Source: a virus | Virus record (IMG/VR): IMGVR_UViG_3300032397_000020 | Coordinates: 1 to 49,720 of that record | Strand: one strand, 5' to 3' | Length of the DNA stretch: 49,720 nt | Shown here: one piece after another, positions 8,367-16,524 of the stretch | Position numbering within the stretch: position 1 is the stretch's first letter | How the letters are laid out: every line of letters begins with the position of its first letter | Made by a program: the position numbers and the translations under genes | Notes under the pieces: generated by a model | Database searches by the model: none | The model's input: the letters and a program-made list of their open reading frames with translations, nothing else | Told to the model about the DNA's origin: nothing

Positions 8367-8681
8367 ATGATACCAGTATTTGAAATAAAAAAAGAATTTG
8401 AGAAAGATGCTGGAATAGCGTCCAATGTCGCTAATTTTGTAAAAGCGCATCCTGTATATACTGCCGGGATAGTTGCTGGTATTCCATTGTCTGTTGCCGC
8501 AGTTCGCGCCGTTGCGTTGCCATATATGGCCATGCAGCAAAATAGTCAATTAAGAACCAGCGAGGCGCAGTTTAGGGTTGAATATGATCAGACAAAATTG
8601 CTGAACGAAATTGCAAAATCCATCAGGGAAAAAGATAAAGTTCAGCCGACTCAACTTAAAAAAATTGAACCGCTTGCATAA
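8367..8681 (+). CDS. Small tagged protein with one hydrophobic segment
   Basis: A 104-residue protein whose N-terminus follows the tag pattern (F-E-I-K-K-E-F-E-K-D-A-G). Residues about 33-57 are hydrophobic (T-A-G-I-V-A-G-I-P-L-S-V-A-A-V), a likely membrane span. The C-terminal half is charged and helical. It lies directly upstream of the protease gene (9-nt gap). The function is unknown. Confidence 0.72.
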   Translation: MIPVFEIKKEFEKDAGIASNVANFVKAHPVYTAGIVAGIPLSVAAVRAVALPYMAMQQNSQLRTSEAQFRVEYDQTKLLNEIAKSIREKDKVQPTQLKKIEPLA

Positions 8682-8690
8682 AGAGATATT

Positions 8691-10616
8691 ATGATTAAAT
8701 ATGTTGAGTTCGATTCTTTCGATGAATATGGGCAACATATTATCCCCGTAAATAGTTTTTACCATATGAATAAGATGGCGTCTGGTTCATATTCTCCAGA
8801 ATTGATGAAAGTCATTCTGAATATGAAGCGACAAACCGATAAATATTATGTAGTAATTAATGCTCTTGGGTCATATGAAATTTGGGGCTGCAATCGTAAT
8901 GCTGATGCTTTTCCGGAGTCTGGCCTGATACACAAATCTCTGCGCACCGATATGGGAACTCCAAACGATTATGGATACAAAACTTTTGAATATTACGCCA
9001 AACTGTATAAACATCATGTAAACAAAGATCCAAAAAATTCATTTGGTGATATAATTTTTTCTCATTGGAATCCATCTCTGCATAGGGTCGAACTGATAGT
9101 CGCAATCAATGTCGATAATGCTCAGGATATAATCAGCGCTCTTGATGCTGGCGATCAGGTAGCGGTATCGATGGGATGCAAGGTTAAATATGACCGTTGC
9201 AATATATGCGGAAACAAAGCGTCAACTCGAGAAAAATATTGCAAGCACGCAAAGAATTATTTGCGCGAAATAATCAGCAAGGATCTTGCAGCGCAATGGT
9301 CAAAAGAAACCGGAAAGGTTATACTCCCGGGAACACAAGTTTTCGTTTATAATGATTATCCAAGATTCTTTGATATCTCTCGCGTTTACATAGGGGCAGA
9401 TAGAACGTCTTACGTCCTCGGTAAAGCTGCATCAAAAGGGCAAATGTTTTACTCTGCAGATATAGCCGACGCAAAAGGCGTAACCGATATCATGATTGAC
9501 AAATTGGCAATGGTAAAAAAAGAAGGAGATATCGATAAAGAGGTTGGGGGCGCGCTTGGCCCACAAGATATAGATTCCGTCGCAATTCCGAGAGGAGATG
9601 CTGACGGCACAATGAATAGTGCGGAAGAATCTGATATTATAAGAAAATCTCTTGATGAGAAGATGAAAAATACTATTATTGACGAGCAGCAATTGCCGTC
9701 AAATTTTCTCGATTCGATGGCCACATCGCTTCCTCTGGAAACAATATTTTCTACTATGCTTGGTTTGGGGATTCATCCTAAACCGGTAGAGTTTCAGAGA
9801 ATAGTTCTTGTAAAGATAGGGCAAAAGCCTCTTGCAGACGAACTCGAGAACAATAACACAATTTTTAATTATCAAGACGAATCGAATCCGATACCTATTA
9901 ATTTTGGAAACTCTGATTTTAGCGATACGCTTGGAAGAGCACTGGTTCCATTTCTTTCTGAAAGAAGTTGCTACCCGGGAATGCTCGGTCCAAGAATTCG
10001 CGCAGTTATTATAAAAACGGCGCAGGAAAATCCAATTATTCCTTGGCCAACTTCACAAAAGAAAGAGATGAAGATTGACCCCAATCTTGCTGCACTTGGA
10101 GGTTTAGCGGCTTTGTTCGCTGGACTTAAAATGAAAGCTATGGGGTATGGCCCAAGAGAATTAGCGGATTTCTTTGCTAACAAGCCATGGTTACAACAAA
10201 TTATTGCAGGTGGTGTTGTTTGGAAACTGTATGACGAAATGAACAAAAAACAGAATCCAAATTTGCCATTGATTTCTGCAGCACAGTATAATGGCATTTT
10301 GCCAAATACAAATTTCTCAGGACATTTTAAACAAGCCAGCGAGATTATTACAAACCCTACAAGGGTTTTGAAAAATCATCTTGGCGTGGGACTTGTTACC
10401 GGGTTAGCTTTGCTTCCGGCATCGTATATCGCAAATGCGTGGAACCAAAAATCAACTTATCAAACTGGGCGTCCGGCTTTACCAGCATCTGAAATAACAA
10501 AGAATCCTCTTGGTGCCGCTATTGGCGGAGGGGTTCTTGCTACTGCTGGAATGCATTATGGCCCAAAAGTTCTTGGTAACATGCGGGATAAGATAACAAA
10601 AGTGTTGAAAAGATAA
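8691..10616 (+). CDS. Prohead protease domain with long C-terminal extension
   Basis: A 641-residue protein. The N-terminal ~250 residues look like a phage prohead protease: N68-R-N70-A-D72 (the N-x-N-x-D/G entry motif), a His at 108/109 (K-H-H-V-N), and the nucleophile candidate Ser160 in V-A-V-S-M-G. C170, C173, C184 and H186 follow and form a probable zinc site. The remaining ~390 residues are not protease: a long, partly helical region with Gly/Ala-rich hydrophobic stretches at about 465-480 and 565-620. A maturation protease here fits the flanking scaffold and capsid genes and could process the tagged proteins. Residues 22-32 (F-Y-H-M-N-K-M-A-S-G) resemble that tag, possibly a self-cleavage site. 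Catalytic assignments are by motif only. Confidence 0.8.
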   Translation: MIKYVEFDSFDEYGQHIIPVNSFYHMNKMASGSYSPELMKVILNMKRQTDKYYVVINALGSYEIWGCNRNADAFPESGLIHKSLRTDMGTPNDYGYKTFEYYAKLYKHHVNKDPKNSFGDIIFSHWNPSLHRVELIVAINVDNAQDIISALDAGDQVAVSMGCKVKYDRCNICGNKASTREKYCKHAKNYLREIISKDLAAQWSKETGKVILPGTQVFVYNDYPRFFDISRVYIGADRTSYVLGKAASKGQMFYSADIADAKGVTDIMIDKLAMVKKEGDIDKEVGGALGPQDIDSVAIPRGDADGTMNSAEESDIIRKSLDEKMKNTIIDEQQLPSNFLDSMATSLPLETIFSTMLGLGIHPKPVEFQRIVLVKIGQKPLADELENNNTIFNYQDESNPIPINFGNSDFSDTLGRALVPFLSERSCYPGMLGPRIRAVIIKTAQENPIIPWPTSQKKEMKIDPNLAALGGLAALFAGLKMKAMGYGPRELADFFANKPWLQQIIAGGVVWKLYDEMNKKQNPNLPLISAAQYNGILPNTNFSGHFKQASEIITNPTRVLKNHLGVGLVTGLALLPASYIANAWNQKSTYQTGRPALPASEITKNPLGAAIGGGVLATAGMHYGPKVLGNMRDKITKVLKR

Positions 10617-10643
10617 TACCATGTAATTATAATAATGGTATTA
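10614..10643 (+). terminator. Hairpin after the protease gene
   Basis: A perfect 9-bp inverted repeat (TAATACCAT / ATGGTATTA) with a 12-nt loop starts at the stop codon of the protease gene. It is not followed by a T-run, so it may be an mRNA-processing or stabilising hairpin rather than a true terminator. Confidence 0.4.
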
Positions 10644-10719
10644 GAAAAATTGTGCTAATGTTATTTTGTAATTTATATTAATCACTGAAACTCATTTCAA
10701 ATTCATACGGAGGTTTTCC

Positions 10720-11622
10720 ATGGAACGCAAGACAAGTAGCTTCGAAGATCATCTCAAAATGGTTGAGGCTGGTCACGACAAAACAGCATCGCAAAAGAAT
10801 ACCGGTAAATCCGACGCATCCCTTCTTCAGAAACTTGCTGAAGAGCTCGGCGCTGGAACTCCTCCGGTAGCAGAAGGTCAGAAGGAAATGCCGGGTCAGA
10901 ATCCTTCGGCGACATCTCCTGAAGTTGCCAGCGCAACTGATGGTGTCATCAATCAGCAGATGGTCGCTGCTGGTGGCGATCCCGCCCGTCAAGCTGCAGG
11001 TATGGTTCCGCACTTGACCGCCCCTGTCGGCGCCGCTGTGCCGATCGCAACCGGAGAAAACACGCTGACTATCGCTGAAAATCTCAACCGCACTCCCGAA
11101 GCAGTAGCCGCTGCTGGTCGTGGGGCTGGTGGTGAGCAGGGTGGAAAGCTTGAAAGTGCTGCCACTCGTCATCCCGAAGCTGCTGAAGCAGAGAAAATCG
11201 GTCAGATTATCGCGAAGTCATTTCAGGCCTCTTTGGAAAAAGATGCTGAGAATCAGCAGTATGCTGATGCTCTCGAAATTCTGAAATCCGCAGAGCTGCT
11301 TGAAGGTTACGAAATTAAGGATGAAGGCATTTCCAAAACCGCCTCGATTCATACCGGTGGACTCGAAAAGATCGCAAACAATCAGCCGCTTTCCAGAGAA
11401 GATATCATCTCTGCCGCTGCTGAGTATATCGATCTCGAAAAGCAGGCCGCCCTTGCAGATGCTGCTGGCCGTGAAGATGCTCACAATTTCGTTGACTTTG
11501 TCAATTCGATTCAGAAAAATGCCAACGAAGAGGGCAAGGACAATGAGAAGGTTGCATCTCTCATGCAGGATCAGGAAGTCGTCAATGCAGTCAACATCCT
11601 GAAATCAAAGGGTCTCCTGTAA
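10720..11622 (+). CDS. Probable scaffold-type internal head protein
   Basis: A 300-residue, Ala/Glu/Gln-rich, acidic and highly helical protein with a Pro/Gly-rich flexible region (about 45-145). It has a strong ribosome site (GGAGGT about 7 nt before ATG). It lies directly after the protease and before the decoration and capsid genes, where scaffold proteins normally are, and composition fits a scaffold (acidic, coiled, no aromatic core). Several K-T-A-S, K-I-A-N and K-V-A-S motifs occur along it (residues 20-24, about 200-212, about 276), possible protease sites. The scaffold role is inferred from place and composition. Confidence 0.78.
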   Translation: MERKTSSFEDHLKMVEAGHDKTASQKNTGKSDASLLQKLAEELGAGTPPVAEGQKEMPGQNPSATSPEVASATDGVINQQMVAAGGDPARQAAGMVPHLTAPVGAAVPIATGENTLTIAENLNRTPEAVAAAGRGAGGEQGGKLESAATRHPEAAEAEKIGQIIAKSFQASLEKDAENQQYADALEILKSAELLEGYEIKDEGISKTASIHTGGLEKIANNQPLSREDIISAAAEYIDLEKQAALADAAGREDAHNFVDFVNSIQKNANEEGKDNEKVASLMQDQEVVNAVNILKSKGLL

Positions 11623-11638
11623 TCCAAAGGGAAGCGAT

Positions 11639-12142
11639 ATGCTTTTCAAAGAAACCAATCTCGGCCGGCTGATCCTTGAGAGTATTCCCATGGAGAAGTC
11701 GGCTGGGAAAAAAGTAAGAGTCGACCCTCAAGAGGCCGTTAAAATTGCTAACGGCCTCGCTAAGGTCGCGTCGTATGAGTACAATGCTCAGGCCTATCAT
11801 TCTCTTCAAGAGATGATGAAGATGGCCTCCGATTGTATTTTGAATCTCAAAACCGCTTTTGAGGAATCAATGGAGAAGCAAGCCCAGCTTGAGAAGGCTG
11901 CCGATATCCGCGTAATGGTGGAAGATATGGCGCTGCAAGGTTTGATGGGCGAGCATGAAATCCATGAGAAGGTCGCAGAATTGATGAACCAGTCGAAAGA
12001 GCGACTCGAAATTGTCAAAGAAGCTATTAAGCTTGCTGGAAGCGGGAAGAGTGTCAACATTTTCTTTAATGAGGATCCCACAATGTCGAAAACGGCGTCG
12101 GGATCCAAGCGCGGAATGTTTGATTCTATTATCGGTTCTTAA
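11639..12142 (+). CDS. Small helical head-module protein
   Basis: A 167-residue helical protein with GGGAAG before the ATG. The N-terminus (L-I-L-E-S-I-P-M-E-K-S-A-G) is a variant of the shared tag, and repeated K-x-A motifs occur (K-V-A-S, K-M-A-S, K-A-A-D, K-T-A-S). The central 100 residues are heptad-like and may form a coiled coil. It lies between the putative scaffold and the decoration paralogues and could be a second scaffold or core protein. No family is recognised. Confidence 0.75.
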   Translation: MLFKETNLGRLILESIPMEKSAGKKVRVDPQEAVKIANGLAKVASYEYNAQAYHSLQEMMKMASDCILNLKTAFEESMEKQAQLEKAADIRVMVEDMALQGLMGEHEIHEKVAELMNQSKERLEIVKEAIKLAGSGKSVNIFFNEDPTMSKTASGSKRGMFDSIIGS

Positions 12143-12163
12143 ATCGTAACCAAGGAGAAAATC

Positions 12164-12619
12164 ATGTTGGAACTTCTCACCCCGATGGTCAAACTGGAGC
12201 GCGTTTCCAGATCCATCGATCCGGCAACTTTTGTTGCGGCTCCCGGGGTCTGGGCTCAGGTCCAGTCCGATGGATCACTCATCAATGTTCTTGCTGGAGT
12301 CAATGCAAAAGTCAACAAGCTCAATATCGGCAGCGCGTCCACCAACGTCTATGAATCTCATGATGTTGAAGTTGGCCGTATCACAACCATGGAAACACAT
12401 GGCGTTCGCGTGAAAGTCGACACCGCAGGATACACCGGAACACCGTCATTCGGCGATCTGCTCGTCGTATGCAGCGAAGCCCTCAAATTGGGCAAGCTCG
12501 TTTCGACCGATGAAGCTGTTGGTGGCACGTATGAAATCGTCGCTCGCGTTGAAGAGGTAAACTCTTCTGCAGGCTACATTATCTATCGAACCCTTTCACC
12601 CGCTATGGTTACCATCTAA
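12164..12619 (+). CDS. Decoration-type capsid protein, paralogue 1 (no Ser tail)
   Basis: A 151-residue beta-rich protein with an AAGGAGAAA ribosome site. It is the first of three tandem paralogues sharing L-T-P-M/L-x-K-x-E-R-V-S-R-S/A-I-D/N-P, Y-E-S-H-D-V-x-V-G-R-I, G-V-R and T-Y-E-I-V-A-R-V-E-E. The fold appears to be a small beta-barrel, and placement just before the major capsid gene suggests a head decoration protein. Unlike the other two copies it ends right after the barrel (A-M-V-T-I) with no Ser-rich tail, so it may be the ancestral form. The decoration role is inferred. Confidence 0.82.
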   Translation: MLELLTPMVKLERVSRSIDPATFVAAPGVWAQVQSDGSLINVLAGVNAKVNKLNIGSASTNVYESHDVEVGRITTMETHGVRVKVDTAGYTGTPSFGDLLVVCSEALKLGKLVSTDEAVGGTYEIVARVEEVNSSAGYIIYRTLSPAMVTI

Positions 12620-12635
12620 CAACTAACAGGTTGTT
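12618..12635 (+). other. Hairpin after decoration paralogue 1
   Basis: AACAAC and GTTGTT form a 6-bp stem with a 6-nt loop at the stop codon, followed by TTGG. Each of the three paralogues is followed by such an inverted repeat, so these may set relative mRNA amounts. Confidence 0.35.
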
Positions 12636-12664
12636 TTGGAAATCAAAAGAAAGGTAGAATAATC

Positions 12665-13216
12665 ATGTTTGAAATTCTTACTCCGATGGATAAAGTAGAG
12701 CGCGTTTCCCGGGCAATTAATCCGGCAACTTTCATTGCTGCTCCTGGCATCTGGGCGTATCTTGATACCGATGGATCGATCAAGAACATCACCACCGCCA
12801 GTAACAACGTCATCAACAAACTCGTTATTGGCAGTGCGTCTGCCAGCGTTTACGAGTCTCATGATGTTGAGGTTGGCCGTATCGCAACCATGGAAAGCTT
12901 TGGCGTTCGTTGCAAGACCGATACCGGTTTTACAACTGCGCATGGCATTCCGGTTGTTGGTGATATGCTCGTTGTCAGCAGCAATGTTGCAACTCTCGGA
13001 AAGCTTATTCCCCTGCGTCTCTCGACACCAGGCACATATGAAATTGTTGCCCGCGTCGAAGAGTACAGCAGCACTCTGGGATACATCATTTTCCGAACAC
13101 TGTCACCCGTTATGGTAACCAATGCAAGCAGCACGTCGTCGTCTGTTTCTGTGTCAGTGAGCCCGTCAAGCTCTGCTAGCGGATCCACAAGTCCGTCAGC
13201 ATCAGCGTCATCATAA
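12665..13216 (+). CDS. Decoration-type capsid protein, paralogue 2 with short Ser-rich tail
   Basis: A 183-residue paralogue of its two neighbours over the first ~152 residues (F-E-I-L-T-P-M-D-K-V-E-R-V-S-R; Y-E-S-H-D-V-E-V-G-R). The C-terminal ~30 residues are a Ser-rich tail ([17 protein letters not shown]) of the same kind as in the giant fibre proteins further right. The ribosome site is AAAGG. If the barrel sits on the capsid, the tail would extend outward. It could be a substrate for the glycosyltransferases encoded downstream, which is a hypothesis. Confidence 0.82.
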   Translation: MFEILTPMDKVERVSRAINPATFIAAPGIWAYLDTDGSIKNITTASNNVINKLVIGSASASVYESHDVEVGRIATMESFGVRCKTDTGFTTAHGIPVVGDMLVVSSNVATLGKLIPLRLSTPGTYEIVARVEEYSSTLGYIIFRTLSPVMVTNASSTSSSVSVSVSPSSSASGSTSPSASASS

Positions 13217-13225
13217 GCCAACAAT

Positions 13226-13252
13226 GGGTTGATGGTTTATGACCATCAACCC
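13226..13252 (+). terminator. Strong hairpin between paralogues 2 and 3
   Basis: A perfect 10-bp stem (GGGTTGATGG / CCATCAACCC) with a 7-nt loop, followed by GATTT. Terminator-like in shape but with a weak T-tract; it may act as an attenuator or processing site. Confidence 0.5.
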
Positions 13253-13273
13253 GATTTAAGAAAGGAATACGCC

Positions 13274-13909
13274 ATGTTTGAAATTCTAACGCCGCTGGAT
13301 AAGGTTGAGCGCGTATCGCGTTCGATCGATCCGAGCACGTTTACGGCTGTTCCTGGCATATGGGCATACATTGCTGACGACGGATCTCTGGTGAATATTA
13401 TCACAGGTACGAATAAGCCGGTGAACAAACTTGTTATCGGCACAGCGTCGTCAAATCAATACGAATCCCATGATGTCATGGTCGGCAGAATCACGACAAT
13501 GGAAAGTTTTGGCGTGAGATGCAAAGTTGGATCAACTCTTTATACTGGAACTCCGGTGCTTGGCGACTATATGGTTGTCAGTAGCGCCTCCGGGACTGAA
13601 GGAAAGCTTATCCCTCTGCGCGTTTCTGCGATCGGAACATACGAAGTTGTCGCGAAGGTCGAAGAGGTTGATAATACTGTTGGGTTTATCGTCATTCGTA
13701 CATTGTCATCGACAATGAGCACAAATGCTGTAAGCGCATCAGCATCAACCAGCCCGTCAGGTTCGAGGAGTCCGTCTGGGTCTGCAAGCCCGTCTTCGTC
13801 GGCAAGTAGATCGACAAGCCCGTCTTCATCGGCAAGCGGTTCGTTAAGTCCGTCTGGTTCATTGAGCCCATCAGGTTCAGTAAGCCCGTCGGCATCAGCT
13901 AGCGCATAA
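13274..13909 (+). CDS. Decoration-type capsid protein, paralogue 3 with long Ser-rich tail
   Basis: The start at ATG 13274 is fixed by alignment to the two paralogues (M-F-E-I-L-T-P) and an AAAGGAAT site; an upstream ATG at 13229 would run through a hairpin. The product is 211 residues. Residues 1-152 are the shared beta-rich domain and about 153-211 are a Ser-Pro-Ser-x-Ser tail roughly twice as long as in paralogue 2. Some x positions are Gly or Arg. The series of none, 30 and 60 tail residues suggests stepwise repeat growth after gene duplication. Likely a capsid surface protein. Confidence 0.82.
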   Translation: MFEILTPLDKVERVSRSIDPSTFTAVPGIWAYIADDGSLVNIITGTNKPVNKLVIGTASSNQYESHDVMVGRITTMESFGVRCKVGSTLYTGTPVLGDYMVVSSASGTEGKLIPLRVSAIGTYEVVAKVEEVDNTVGFIVIRTLSSTMSTNAVSASASTSPSGSRSPSGSASPSSSASRSTSPSSSASGSLSPSGSLSPSGSVSPSASASA

Positions 13910-13916
13910 TATGGGC

Positions 13917-13943
13917 CGGGGTCGAGCCTTTTGATCGACCCCG
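13917..13943 (+). terminator. Hairpin after decoration paralogue 3
   Basis: A perfect 9-bp GC-rich stem (CGGGGTCGA / TCGACCCCG) with a 9-nt loop, followed by CTTAACT. It could partly insulate the capsid gene from upstream transcription, or protect mRNA ends. Confidence 0.5.
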
Positions 13944-13997
13944 CTTAACTGAGCGTATCAGTGACAATCTACACAAATTAAACGAGGAGTGACCATT

Positions 13998-15029
13998 ATG
14001 ATGAGAGATCTCTCGGCCATTCAGTTCAATGAAGCTTTCCTGGATAAGGTTGCTACCATTGAAGGCCAAGCCCAGCTCACCGAAGCCGGTCGTCAGTATG
14101 TGAAGACCGAACTGCAGGAAGCCGCGTTTTCACGCGCCATCATCCCGCAGGAACCGATCACGACTTCCGATTGCCAGCGCAACATCAACGACAACTCGCT
14201 GTATGTCATTCGTGACATCGAGCCTGATGCCGCTGCTGTCGGTGTTGACAACCTCGGCGAGCCCAACGGTAAGTACGTCAAGGGCGAACGTTACATCATT
14301 CCTGTCATCAACTTTTCGACCAACCGGTTCCAGATCACGGTCGAGGATCTTCGTGCCTACCAGTACAAGATCACGAAACGTATCGAGGACAAATCGGTTC
14401 CCGTGCTCGAGAAGCTTGAAGACAAATTCTTCCTTCGCCTGATCGGCGCCGCTGTTGCCGCTGCAACCGCCGGATCATGCAAAGCTGTCAAGTACACCGG
14501 TTCGCCCACGGTCGATCTGGAAATTTCGACCCGCGATATCGTCAAGATCAAGAACACCCTCGCCTCCGGTATCAACGGAAGCGATGCGAAGCGCAAAGAA
14601 GTCGGTTGCATCCTGATGTGTCAGGAAATTTTCGAAACCGCAGTCATTCTGCCGAGTGCCGGTGATGATTTCGGTAAAGACCGCGTTCTGAACGGGATTT
14701 CTTCGGACACCCTGTTCGGCACCAAGGTCGTTCGGACCATCAAGAGCGACATTCTTCCGCAGGGCCACATGTGGGCCTTCACGACCCCGGACTTCCTCGG
14801 TCACAACTTTTCGCTGGGCGATCCGAACTTCGAAATCAAGTCGAATTTCGGTCTCATCGAATGGCAGACCAAGGAATCGATTGCCATGGGTATCGGTAAT
14901 GCTCTGTCGGTTGCTCTCCTTACCCTCAAGGGTTCGGTTGCACCGGCGACAGCTACCGGCCTGGAAGTCAGTTCTTCCGGTACAGTCGATGCTGCGATCA
15001 CTGCTTATTACGCCTCCCTGAAGGTGTAA
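13998..15029 (+). CDS. Major capsid protein (probable HK97 fold)
   Basis: The start is ATG 13998 with GAGGAG 8 nt upstream. The 343-residue product has the position and character of a major capsid protein: a helical N-terminal arm (F-N-E-A-F-L-D-K-V-A-T-I-E-G, again like the shared tag), then a mixed alpha/beta body with I-I-P-V-I-N-F-S-T-N-R-F, a long helix (L-E-K-L-E-D-K-F-F), and a late motif I-E-W-Q-T-K-E-S-I-A-M-G-I-G. Codon use is more GC-rich and even than in its neighbours, as expected for a highly expressed gene. A strong intrinsic terminator follows at once. HK97 fold is inferred, not shown. Confidence 0.82.
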   Translation: MMRDLSAIQFNEAFLDKVATIEGQAQLTEAGRQYVKTELQEAAFSRAIIPQEPITTSDCQRNINDNSLYVIRDIEPDAAAVGVDNLGEPNGKYVKGERYIIPVINFSTNRFQITVEDLRAYQYKITKRIEDKSVPVLEKLEDKFFLRLIGAAVAAATAGSCKAVKYTGSPTVDLEISTRDIVKIKNTLASGINGSDAKRKEVGCILMCQEIFETAVILPSAGDDFGKDRVLNGISSDTLFGTKVVRTIKSDILPQGHMWAFTTPDFLGHNFSLGDPNFEIKSNFGLIEWQTKESIAMGIGNALSVALLTLKGSVAPATATGLEVSSSGTVDAAITAYYASLKV

Positions 15030-15059
15030 TCTGGTCAGTCTGGAGACTGTGTGTTACGC

Positions 15060-15092
15060 AAAGGCCTGGCCCCAACTGGGTCGGGCCTTTTT
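15060..15092 (+). terminator. Intrinsic terminator after the major capsid gene
   Basis: A 13-bp stem (AAAGGCCTGGCCC with GGGTCGGGCCTTT, two G-U pairs), a 5-nt loop and a T-run at the end. A second small hairpin (CAGTC/GACTG) lies just upstream at about 15036-15049. This is the clearest terminator of the head module. Confidence 0.85.
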
Positions 15093-15111
15093 AACTTAAA
15101 GCGGGGGACCT

Positions 15112-15603
15112 ATGGCATTAGACATCGACACGTACACAGCGGCCCTACGGTCTTTCTTAAAAGACACAGAAGCTCTTAACCGTCTTCTCAAATTCGAGAA
15201 AGAAAATACTGACGGTGAACTTCGACTTTATCTCGACATGGCATTCGGTTTTCTGAATGCAATTCCTCCATACATCGGCCCATTCGGCTGGGACACATTC
15301 CCAATTCCAAATTTGGTAATTCATCAGGCGACAATCGAGTGCCTGATTTCAAATAGCATCGTGCAGGCGAGAAACGAACTCGCATACAATAATGGTGGCG
15401 TGACGGTAAAGATCTCTGATGGCAATAGGTATCTTAATATTTTGCAACTTCTGTACCGAGCGACAGATCAGGAGATCAAGGCATTGACGACGATTAAGAT
15501 TGCGATTAACATACAGAACGGCTACGGAGGGGTTTCAAGTCCTTACTCCTACCTTCATGGCAGGTCGGCTGTTCTTAACCCTAACTCTATATTAGCAGGG
15601 TAG
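15112..15603 (+). CDS. Possible head-tail connector protein
   Basis: A 163-residue, mostly helical protein (L-R-S-F-L-K-D-T-E-A-L-N; then I-P-P-Y-I-G-P-F near 52) starting with M-A-L-D-I-D and preceded by GGGGGA. It is the first gene after the capsid terminator, where head-completion or adaptor proteins usually lie, and its size matches that class. There is no catalytic motif. Assignment is by position. Confidence 0.7.
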   Translation: MALDIDTYTAALRSFLKDTEALNRLLKFEKENTDGELRLYLDMAFGFLNAIPPYIGPFGWDTFPIPNLVIHQATIECLISNSIVQARNELAYNNGGVTVKISDGNRYLNILQLLYRATDQEIKALTTIKIAINIQNGYGGVSSPYSYLHGRSAVLNPNSILAG

Positions 15604-15644
15604 TTACAACGTTTACTTAAAGTAATACAAAAAGGAGTTCAATC

Positions 15645-16439
15645 ATGAAACCATTTACGAAACAAGCTGCTTGCGCTGCTGGCAAATCCGCTGCGCAAAC
15701 CGCAATGAAGCAATCCAAATATATGAGGAAGACGGCTGAGGACAGCGCAACATTCAACGAGACTGTTCCCCAGATCGCCCCAAATCAAAATCCGAATGAT
15801 TTTTACGGAACGCAGGGTGAGAAGCAGCCCTACAAGAATACCAATGTCCAACAGGCTGGACAACAAGATCAATTCGCAGCAGTACCGGCTGGATATGAAG
15901 ATCAGCAAGCACCTATGGATTTTCCACAAGCTCCTCCTGAAATGATCGGTGCTGCTCAATCATTCCTTGGCCCCGATGTTATGCAGGCTGCAAGTCAGGG
16001 TGACGCCAACGCAATGGACCTTGTGGCTCGCACTGCTGCCCACGTAGGCATGAACTTTTCGAACATGGCTTCCGCAGCACAGCCTGTCGCCGGAATGGAT
16101 CAGGAGGGCGCGGGAATGCCTCAGGATCAAATGGGTGGAATGCAGCCCGGGCAAGGTCAAATGGGCGTCTCTTCTCCTGAAGATGATCTGATCAACGAGC
16201 TTGTCCCGAATATGCAGACTCAGATGTCTCCGATGCAGCAAACGGGAGAGGCTCCGGTTCCCGGCCAGCAGATGCCGCAGGGTAACGGTGCAGATCCCGC
16301 TCAGGAAGCATTTGTCGGTCAGAATACACCGCAATCGCCAGACGGCGCACCAAATGGTGCCCAAGGCGGATCGCCTGACCATATCGATGTCCACACAGTC
16401 GCAAAGCTGATCAACCTGGCAAAGGCGGGAAAGATCTAA
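15645..16439 (+). CDS. Gln/Met/Pro-rich low-complexity protein
   Basis: A 264-residue protein with an AAGGAG ribosome site. After a short basic N-terminus (K-P-F-T-K-Q-A-A-C-A-A-G-K) it is dominated by Gln, Met, Gly and Pro (for example G-Q-G-Q-M-G and M-Q-Q-T-G-E-A-P), with little predicted fold except short helices at about 100-145 and the last 20 residues (H-T-V-A-K-L-I-N-L-A-K-A). A strong terminator follows. The N-terminal basic/Ala motif is a weak echo of the tag. Function unknown; a flexible internal virion protein is possible. Confidence 0.72.
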   Translation: MKPFTKQAACAAGKSAAQTAMKQSKYMRKTAEDSATFNETVPQIAPNQNPNDFYGTQGEKQPYKNTNVQQAGQQDQFAAVPAGYEDQQAPMDFPQAPPEMIGAAQSFLGPDVMQAASQGDANAMDLVARTAAHVGMNFSNMASAAQPVAGMDQEGAGMPQDQMGGMQPGQGQMGVSSPEDDLINELVPNMQTQMSPMQQTGEAPVPGQQMPQGNGADPAQEAFVGQNTPQSPDGAPNGAQGGSPDHIDVHTVAKLINLAKAGKI

Positions 16440-16465
16440 AAACTTTGTCGAGATTGTATAATTGA

Positions 16466-16491
16466 GGCAGCAATCCTTTGCTGCCTTTTTT
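16466..16491 (+). terminator. Intrinsic terminator
   Basis: An 8-bp stem (GGCAGCAA / TTGCTGCC), 4-nt loop and six T's. Confidence 0.85.
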
Positions 16492-16524
16492 GTTTCTAAG
16501 TATATTATAAAGAAGAGGTGGCCA

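Noticed and set aside
10678-11172. Minus-strand frame of 164 codons across the scaffold gene
   Set aside because: Entirely antisense to a well-supported gene, without a ribosome site.
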